Assembly: GCA_017527065.1 (NCBI GenBank)
Contig: JAFXQO010000062.1
Span: 1 to 64,000 of the forward strand
Source of the DNA: Clostridia bacterium
Lineage (GTDB): Bacteria; Bacillota; Clostridia; Christensenellales; Aristaeellaceae
Direction: 5' to 3'
DNA length: 64,000 nt
Positions 58,478 through 64,000 of this stretch are shown here, piece by piece. The notes beneath the pieces were generated by a model, which did no database searches, was not told the origin of the DNA, and saw only the letters and a program-made list of their open reading frames with translations. Position 1 is the stretch's first letter; every line of letters begins with the position of its first letter. The position numbers were made by a program, and so were the translations under genes.

Positions 58478-60238
58478 CTATCCGAGGAGCCGCTCGAACT
58501 CGTCGATCTCCTCCGCGAAGGACCTGAGGCCCTGCTTCCAGAAGGTCTTGTCGGTCAGGTCGATGCCCGCGATCTTCGCGGTGTCCTCCACGCTCATGAC
58601 GCTGGTGGCGTTCAGGAGCTTTTTGTACTTGGGCACGAAGGCCGCGCCTTCCTTCTCGTACTGGGCGTACAGCCCCCGGGCGAACAGGCCGCCGAAGGCG
58701 TAGGGGAAGTTGTAGAAGCTCAGGCCGCCGGAATAGTAATGGCTCTTGCACACCCACATGTAGGGATGCAGCGCGCTGTGGTCGAGGCCGTCGCCGTAGG
58801 CCTTCTTCTGGGCGTCCAGCATGATCCGGCAGAGCTCGTCCGCCGGCATGAAGCGCTCGCTCCGATTTGCAAATACCGCCGACTCGAAGGTGTAGCGCGA
58901 GTAGATGTCGCAGATGATCTGGCAGGCGTCGCTGAGCTGCCCTTCGATGAGCGCCAGCTTCTCGTTCCTGTCGTCGGAGGCCCGGACGGCGGCGCTCACG
59001 ATCACGTTTTCGTTGAAGGTGGAGGCCGTCTCGGCCACGGGCATGGAGTAATCCCGGTTCAGCGGCCGGTGCGAGAAGATGTTCAGGTTGTGGAAGGCGT
59101 GGCCCAGCTCGTGGGCCAGGGTCACGATGTCGCTGAAGCTGCCGTCGAAGTTGGTCAGGATGCGGCTCTCGCCCTGGTTGGCCAGCGTGGCGCAGAAGGC
59201 GCCGCCCGCCTTGCCGTCCCGGGGGTAGAAGTCGATCCACGCCTCGTCGAAGGCGCGCCTGACCATGTCGCGCAGCGCGCCGTCGAAGCCGCCGAACAGG
59301 TTCAGCAGGTAGTCGCGCGCCTCCTCGGTCGTGTACCTGCGGTCGCTGCCGCCCATCGGGGCGAACAGGTCGTACCACGGCAGGCCGTTCTCATGGCCCA
59401 GCGCCCTGGCCTTGAGCCGCAGATACCTGTGGAAGGCGGGCATCTCCTCCTCCATCGCGCCGATCAGCGCGTCCAGCGTCCCACGGGTCATGCGCGCCCC
59501 GTGCAGCGTGCGCTGCAGCGGCGATTCGTAGCCCCGCAATTCGCACTCGCTGATGACCTGCAGCTTGATGCTGTTGAGAGAATAGGCCACCGAGTCCTTG
59601 ATGCGGTCGTAGCACTTGAGCTCGGCCTCGTAGGCCGCCTTGCGCACGGCGGGGTCGGGGTCGTAGGCCAGGTTGCGGATAGCCGAGAGGTTGGTCGTGC
59701 CGCCGTTGTACTCCACCGGCACCGAAGAGGTGAGGAAGGTCTGCAGCTCGCTCCAGGCGTTCGCGCCGGAGATGGACAGCCGCGCGACGATCTCCTCCTC
59801 CCGGTCGCTGAGCAGGTATTTGCTGTCCGCCTTCACGCAGGAGAGGAGGTATTGGTAGTCGGTAAGCATACCGCTCCCGCCGATCAGTTCGTCCAGATTC
59901 TCAAGCGCCGCGATCCACGCCTGCATGCGGGCCTGCGCGCCGGACACGGCGCTCAGTTTCGTCATGATCCGGCCCATGACGGAGGTGCTCTCGGCGTCCC
60001 GCGTGTTGGCGGCGGCGCGCAGTTCGGCGAAGGTGATGAGGTCTGAAACCAGTTCGGTCAGTTCCTCCATCGCCCGCAGGATCTCCTCCACCGTGGCGGC
60101 GGTTTTGGGCTTTTCGTCGAGCGCGGCGGCCAGCGCGTTCATATTCGCGCAGCAGGCGTCCAGCTTCGCCATGTCTTCCGTGAATTTGGGATCGTCGTAG
60201 CCCTTGTAGAGCGCGTCGAGGGACCATTCGCTGTTCAT
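58478..60238 (-). CDS. pepF: Oligoendopeptidase F (M3B metallopeptidase)
   Basis: This 586-residue peptidase has the M3 fold, with zinc motif LAHELGHAFHN (His376-Glu377-x-x-His380) and the third ligand Glu within a METASTFNE-like segment (VAETASTFNEN). GGAFCATLANQGESRILTNF is a PepF-type motif. It cuts cytoplasmic oligopeptides of about 7-17 residues. Its ATG overlaps the stop of the upstream beta-propeller gene by 4 bp (ATGA). Last gene of the minus-strand operon, ended by the shared hairpin at 58428-58457. Confidence 0.95.
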   Translation of the reverse strand: MNSEWSLDALYKGYDDPKFTEDMAKLDACCANMNALAAALDEKPKTAATVEEILRAMEELTELVSDLITFAELRAAANTRDAESTSVMGRIMTKLSAVSGAQARMQAWIAALENLDELIGGSGMLTDYQYLLSCVKADSKYLLSDREEEIVARLSISGANAWSELQTFLTSSVPVEYNGGTTNLSAIRNLAYDPDPAVRKAAYEAELKCYDRIKDSVAYSLNSIKLQVISECELRGYESPLQRTLHGARMTRGTLDALIGAMEEEMPAFHRYLRLKARALGHENGLPWYDLFAPMGGSDRRYTTEEARDYLLNLFGGFDGALRDMVRRAFDEAWIDFYPRDGKAGGAFCATLANQGESRILTNFDGSFSDIVTLAHELGHAFHNLNIFSHRPLNRDYSMPVAETASTFNENVIVSAAVRASDDRNEKLALIEGQLSDACQIICDIYSRYTFESAVFANRSERFMPADELCRIMLDAQKKAYGDGLDHSALHPYMWVCKSHYYSGGLSFYNFPYAFGGLFARGLYAQYEKEGAAFVPKYKKLLNATSVMSVEDTAKIAGIDLTDKTFWKQGLRSFAEEIDEFERLLG

Positions 60239-62304
60239 GGGTCATCCTTCTCCTTTCGGTTTCGCATTTTTCCTTTGTCCGCCCGGAATGTGAGATAATC
60301 TTTGTCCGGATAGGCGTATTCCCCGCGGTAGTTGGAGGCGTTGTAAGTTGGGAATTTGAGGGGCCTGTACGCCTGGGGCCGCGGGCTGTCCGCCTGGGTG
60401 TAGATGTACATGCGCTTATAGTCCCACACGATCAGCTCGTCGCGCTCGTCGCCGCAGAGGTCGAGGGCCTCGCAGCAGAGCGTGGGGTGTCCGTCCTCCG
60501 GAAAGGCCACGGCGCGCACGCCCTGTCCGTTCAGCAGGCCGCCCTTGAGCGGGTCGGCGTTGGTGAGGATCAGCTCGGTTCCGCTCCCGTCCCAGTTGAC
60601 CGGGGCGATGATGTTGCCGTTCATTTCATTCTGCGTTTCCCAGATGGGCTCGCCGTCGCAGTCATAGAGGAATATGCCGCCCTGGTGTCCCCAGAAATTG
60701 GTCGCGCAGATCTCGAGGCCGGGCCGTTCCGGGCAGTAATTCGCCACCGAGACGCGCTGGGCGTGGCCGATCATGTCGCGCTTGAGGATGTGGCCGTAAA
60801 AATCGCCGATGAAGAACCCCTGGGTGCCCGAGACACAGGCGAAATACCCTTCCGGGTCGCCCGGCTTCCACTTGCCCGCCACGATCTCGTCCGTGTGATC
60901 CGCCGTGATGGGATAGTGCCACAGTTCGGTCCCGTCGCTGTCCAGAAGGCGATAGCCTACGAGCAGCTCGTCCCGGCCGTCGCCGTCCACGTCCACCGGC
61001 AGGGGGCAGTGTCCCGTGTTGGTGGGGCTCTTGTCGTGCCACAGCGTGTTCAGCTGATCGTCCAGCGCCCAGAGGCGGCAGTAGCGGTCCTTGATGAGGA
61101 TGTCGCGGGGCCTGTCCAGTCCCCGCAGGTTGCAGACGCGGATCCCGTCCGGGTTCAGCCGGGCGAAGGCGTAGGTGTTGTAGGGCGCGCCGATGAGGCC
61201 CTCGTCCTCCTGATCCGCGACGGGCGTCTTTGCCGCGCGCTTCACCCGGCCCGTGCGGCCGTCCAGGATGCGTATTTCAAAATCCCAGCCGCAGATGACC
61301 TCGTCGCAGCCGTCGCCGTCGATGTCGTACACCTGCAGCGCCATGTCCGCCGAAACCTTGCCCAGCTCCTCCGTCCGGTCGGAGGGCTCGCCCAGCTGCC
61401 AGAGCACGTTGCCGTCCAGGTCGATGGCGGTGAGGCAGCTGATGAAGCCGTAGGCGTCGCGGCTCACGCGGCGCTGCATCTGCGCCAGCACGACCTGCCA
61501 GCTTCCGTCCCCGGTGAGGTGTCCGAAGCGCACCTGGCGGCTCGTGCCGAAGTTTTTCAGGTCGATTCTCTTCCACAGCTTCATCGCCGGGTGCTTTGCC
61601 ATCTCCGCTGCCTCGCGGGCTTTGTGTTCCTCCGCCCGCCGGGAAATGGCCGCGGCTTCCTCCTCCGTCACCAGCGCCTCAAAGTCCGAAAAGCGCGCCG
61701 GGCAGTCGGCGGTGATGCCGGCCTTGCCGCCGCGCGCGGCGATGGGCGTGCGCGCCTCGATGAGCAGCTTCCCGTCCACATAGCAGCGCGCCAAGTCGCC
61801 CTCGCAGTCGGCCGTCAGGCGGTAGGTATCATCCGGATTCTGCGCGAGGCGCGCCCGGCCGAGCACCTCAACGCTCTCCTTGTGCCGGTATGAGAGCGTC
61901 GCCTCGCCGCCCGCTTCCAGCGCGAACACCAGCGTGTCGATGGAGTGGTTCAGACAGAACACAAGGCCCGCCATGCCCCGCAGCGACAGCCGCCGCACCG
62001 AGACGGACACGGCGGCGTCGCGCCAGAAGGGCGAGCCGGTCTCCAGCGTAGGAAAGATGCGGTGCGGCCGGTTTTTCTCCACGCGCATGCACTCCATGGC
62101 ATGGCGGCCGTCCTGCTCGGTGACGAGCCAGGTGGGGCCGGTGCCGTTCCAGGTGTAGTTGACCACCTGATCGAGCCAGCGGCCGTGATAACCTTCTTCC
62201 GTCACATACTGATACTCCCCCATGGCCGTGTGGTCGGGGTCGTAGGGAAACGGCCCGATGGGAAAATCCATGAAATCCTCATGGCACAATACGCGGTTTT
62301 TCAT
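60235..62304 (-). CDS. Beta-propeller protein with FG-GAP-like Ca repeats (rhamnogalacturonan-lyase-like)
   Basis: This 689-residue protein has an N-terminal LamG/concanavalin-like beta-sandwich (about 1-215) and a C-terminal beta-propeller (about 245-660). The propeller blades carry Ca loops such as YDIDGDGCDEVICG and VDVDGDGRDELLVG, the pattern in FG-GAP proteins and in family 11 rhamnogalacturonan lyases. There is no signal peptide, which argues for a cytoplasmic lyase or sugar-binding role rather than a surface one. ATG 62304 is chosen with AAAGGAA upstream; ATG 62319 has no ribosome site. Assignment to the lyase family is tentative. Confidence 0.6.
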   Translation of the reverse strand: MKNRVLCHEDFMDFPIGPFPYDPDHTAMGEYQYVTEEGYHGRWLDQVVNYTWNGTGPTWLVTEQDGRHAMECMRVEKNRPHRIFPTLETGSPFWRDAAVSVSVRRLSLRGMAGLVFCLNHSIDTLVFALEAGGEATLSYRHKESVEVLGRARLAQNPDDTYRLTADCEGDLARCYVDGKLLIEARTPIAARGGKAGITADCPARFSDFEALVTEEEAAAISRRAEEHKAREAAEMAKHPAMKLWKRIDLKNFGTSRQVRFGHLTGDGSWQVVLAQMQRRVSRDAYGFISCLTAIDLDGNVLWQLGEPSDRTEELGKVSADMALQVYDIDGDGCDEVICGWDFEIRILDGRTGRVKRAAKTPVADQEDEGLIGAPYNTYAFARLNPDGIRVCNLRGLDRPRDILIKDRYCRLWALDDQLNTLWHDKSPTNTGHCPLPVDVDGDGRDELLVGYRLLDSDGTELWHYPITADHTDEIVAGKWKPGDPEGYFACVSGTQGFFIGDFYGHILKRDMIGHAQRVSVANYCPERPGLEICATNFWGHQGGIFLYDCDGEPIWETQNEMNGNIIAPVNWDGSGTELILTNADPLKGGLLNGQGVRAVAFPEDGHPTLCCEALDLCGDERDELIVWDYKRMYIYTQADSPRPQAYRPLKFPTYNASNYRGEYAYPDKDYLTFRADKGKMRNRKEKDDP

Positions 62305-62326
62305 GCGTTTCCTTTCCATGCCGCGC

Positions 62327-63586
62327 CTACGGGCACAGCCGCTGGCAGCAGCTCTTGAACTTTTTTCCGCTTCCGCAGGGGCAGGGGTCGTTTCGCGACA
62401 CGCCGCGATACTTGGCGCGCTCCGCCTGCGTGAGCGAGGCCATGATCTCCCCCGGCGTCTTTTTCTGCGCGGAGAGCCGCATGGCCTCCCGGAGGATCGG
62501 CACGGCGTAGGCGAAGTATTGCTCCAGCCCCGCGCAGAGGTAGTACTGCCCCGCCTCGCCCTCCGGCGAGCGGGCGAAGCGGTCCTTCGGGCACGCGCCG
62601 CCGCACAGGCTCAGCCAGGGACAGGCGCGGCAGTGGGCGGTGAGGGACGCCCGCTTCGCCTCGCCGAACGCGGTCAGGCGCTCGCCGTCGACCAGCGCGG
62701 CGAGGCCGCCTCCCTCAATCGAGCCGACTCTGTACTCGGGCCGCACGAAGTGGTCGCAGGCGAACACGCCGCCGTCCTTTTCCACCACGGGCACGTGGCC
62801 GCAGGTCCTGCGCAGCCAGCACAGGTTCGGCTCCTGGCCGGACAGGGCCAGCGCCGTCTCGCTGAACAGCTGCACCTCGGTCCTGCCCATGTCGTGGAAG
62901 ACCCACTGGGAAAAGACCTCCTTCAGGAAAGAGCCGTACAGCTCGGGCGTGACGGAATCCGCGGTCACGCCGCCGCCTTCGCGCACGACGATGGGAATGA
63001 ACTGCATCCAGCCCGTGCCCAGATCCCGCAGCGCCCTGTAGACGGCCGCGCCCCGCCGGGCGGTCTCGGCGGTCACGGTGCAGAGCAGGTCGGGCTGTAT
63101 GCCCCGCGCCTGCAGCCGGCTCACGGCCTGGCGCGCGCGGTCGTAGGTGGGGTTGCCCTGGGCGTCCGCGCGGAAGGCGTCGTGCACGTCCTTCGTGCCG
63201 TCCAGGCTGAGGCCCACGTCGAAGCGCGCCTCGGCGAGGAAATCGCACCAGGCGTCGTCCAGCAGGAGGCCGTTGGTCTGCAGGCTGTTCCAGCATTCCC
63301 AGCCCTCGGGCAGGTATTTCTTTTGAAGCGCCACGGCCTCGCGGTAGAAATCCAGCCCCGCGAGGGTGGGTTCGCCGCCGTGCCAGGTAAAGGAGAGGAC
63401 GGGCCCCGGCGCGGCGTCGATATAGCCCTTTATGAGGCGCTCCAGCGTGCCGCGCGCCATGACGCCGCCCGCCGCGCTGCCCGGCGCGTTCAGGTAATAG
63501 CAATACGAGCAGCGCATGTTGCAGGCGGAACCGACGGGCTTGACCATCACCACGAAGGGCCGGGCCGCTTTCCCGTCCCCGCTCAT
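62327..63586 (-). CDS. Anaerobic sulfatase maturase-type radical SAM enzyme with SEC-C tail
   Basis: This 419-residue radical SAM/SPASM enzyme has CNMRCSYC (Cys22, Cys26, Cys29) for the catalytic [4Fe-4S] cluster, FTWHGGEPTLAGLDFY, and the SPASM Cys set in CWLRRTCGH, FACDHFV, CRACPWLSLCGGACPKD. anSMEs oxidise Cys or Ser of sulfatases to formylglycine. The C-terminus is a SEC-C zinc motif (DPCPCGSGKKFKSCC, residues 400-414), known from SecA, which may guide it to secreted or translating substrates. The ATG overlaps the upstream hydrolase stop by 4 bp. Confidence 0.9.
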   Translation of the reverse strand: MSGDGKAARPFVVMVKPVGSACNMRCSYCYYLNAPGSAAGGVMARGTLERLIKGYIDAAPGPVLSFTWHGGEPTLAGLDFYREAVALQKKYLPEGWECWNSLQTNGLLLDDAWCDFLAEARFDVGLSLDGTKDVHDAFRADAQGNPTYDRARQAVSRLQARGIQPDLLCTVTAETARRGAAVYRALRDLGTGWMQFIPIVVREGGGVTADSVTPELYGSFLKEVFSQWVFHDMGRTEVQLFSETALALSGQEPNLCWLRRTCGHVPVVEKDGGVFACDHFVRPEYRVGSIEGGGLAALVDGERLTAFGEAKRASLTAHCRACPWLSLCGGACPKDRFARSPEGEAGQYYLCAGLEQYFAYAVPILREAMRLSAQKKTPGEIMASLTQAERAKYRGVSRNDPCPCGSGKKFKSCCQRLCP

Positions 63587-64000
63587 GGCTTCAGATGCCG
63601 GTCGAAGAACTCGAGCGTCTTGTTCCAGGAATCCATGGCCGCCTCCTGGCGGTACATGGGCTTGTCGTAATACCAGATGCCATGACCCGCGCCGTCGTAG
63701 CGGTGGAATTCATATTCCTTGCCGCAGGCTTTGAGCCGGGCCTCCAGGGCGTCCACGTCCGCGGGCGTGGGGCTGAAATCGTCGTTTCCGAAGATGCCGA
63801 GGAGCGGGATATTCAATTTCTCGGTGTAGTCGATCGGAGCCACAGGCCGGGCCGGGTTCAGGTCTTCCTTTTTCGCCACGACGCCGCCGCCCCAGCAGTC
63901 CACCGCCGCGTCGAAGCCCTCCACCGTGCAGGCCGCGAGGAACGCGTGCCTTCCGCCGGAGCACATGCCGATGACGCCGGTTCTGCCGTTTGAATTGGGC
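63583..64000 (-). CDS. Dienelactone hydrolase-family protein (5' cut by window)
   Basis: The frame is open to the right edge, so the N-terminus is missing; about 139 residues are present. GVIGMCSGGRHAFL carries the Cys nucleophile elbow (GxCxGG) of the dienelactone hydrolase family, followed by the acid LLGIFGNDDFSPTP and the His in YDGAGHGIWYYD. It is an alpha/beta hydrolase acting on a lactone or ester. It is the first visible gene of the operon with the maturase, propeller and pepF genes, all joined by overlaps or short gaps. Confidence 0.88.
   Translation of the reverse strand, partial: PNSNGRTGVIGMCSGGRHAFLAACTVEGFDAAVDCWGGGVVAKKEDLNPARPVAPIDYTEKLNIPLLGIFGNDDFSPTPADVDALEARLKACGKEYEFHRYDGAGHGIWYYDKPMYRQEAAMDSWNKTLEFFDRHLKP

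Overview
The window looks like chromosomal DNA from an uncultured, high-GC member of the Clostridia, probably a gut or rumen carbohydrate degrader. The reasons are very GC-rich third codon positions, AGGAGG-type ribosome binding sites, textbook sigma-A promoters with 17-bp spacers, a Bacillus-type PurR, a pth...mfd neighbourhood typical of Firmicutes, and a dense set of glycan genes. I saw no rRNA, tRNA, phage, CRISPR array or intact insertion sequence. Because of the high GC, long open frames run opposite almost every real gene; they were ignored.

Layout. (1) 1-3131: the end of a type III glutamine synthetase, then a two-gene operon of an SIS isomerase and a UroD-fold protein. (2) 3210-12856: a glycan uptake and processing operon with two LplB/YtcP-type permeases, a large solute-binding protein, a second UroD-fold protein, a GH38-like enzyme and an (alpha/alpha)6 GH63-like enzyme. 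(3) 12867-16565: ThuA plus a Gfo/Idh oxidoreductase, then a UxuB-like dehydrogenase and a single-pass membrane protein. (4) 16734-20940, minus strand: an MNT-HEPN pair, two-subunit class I fumarase, a GH130 phosphorylase and an unusual MarR regulator. (5) 21108-25298: a GH140-like enzyme, a small helical protein, an ArsB/NhaD-family transporter behind a yybP-ykoY (Mn2+) riboswitch, and a KDPG aldolase carrying an extra VOC domain. (6) 25485-32012: a six-gene catabolic operon (epimerase, sulfatase-fold hydrolase, two Gfo/Idh enzymes, AraC regulator, third UroD-fold protein), followed by a MITE-like repeat.

(7) 32292-41704, minus strand: purR, pth fused to a serine beta-lactamase domain, GNAT, HD-domain protein, membrane protein, NUDIX and mfd. 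(8) 41870-43840: murC and ybaK. (9) 43999-47506, minus strand: CotH-like kinase, DUF4956 membrane protein and VTC-type polyphosphate polymerase. (10) 47775-52902: CPBP protease, GH2 beta-galactosidase and GH105 hydrolase. (11) 53057-58413: a type IIA topoisomerase gene pair and a secreted protein. (12) 58478-64000, minus strand: dienelactone hydrolase, anaerobic sulfatase maturase, a beta-propeller protein and oligoendopeptidase F.

How it works together. The glycan genes point to import of oligosaccharides and their breakdown inside the cell (GH38, GH63-like, GH130, GH2, GH105 and the GH140-like enzyme all lack signal peptides). Oxidation and isomerisation steps (ThuA/Gfo, UxuB, Eda) would feed central metabolism. 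The most unusual items are the Pth-beta-lactamase fusion, the riboswitch-controlled ArsB/NhaD transporter, the CotH-DUF4956-VTC module, a sulfatase-fold enzyme with threonine at the formylglycine position, repeated use of UroD-fold proteins in sugar loci, and an intergenic 7-bp repeat family. Functional assignments come from recognising protein motifs and were not checked by database search.
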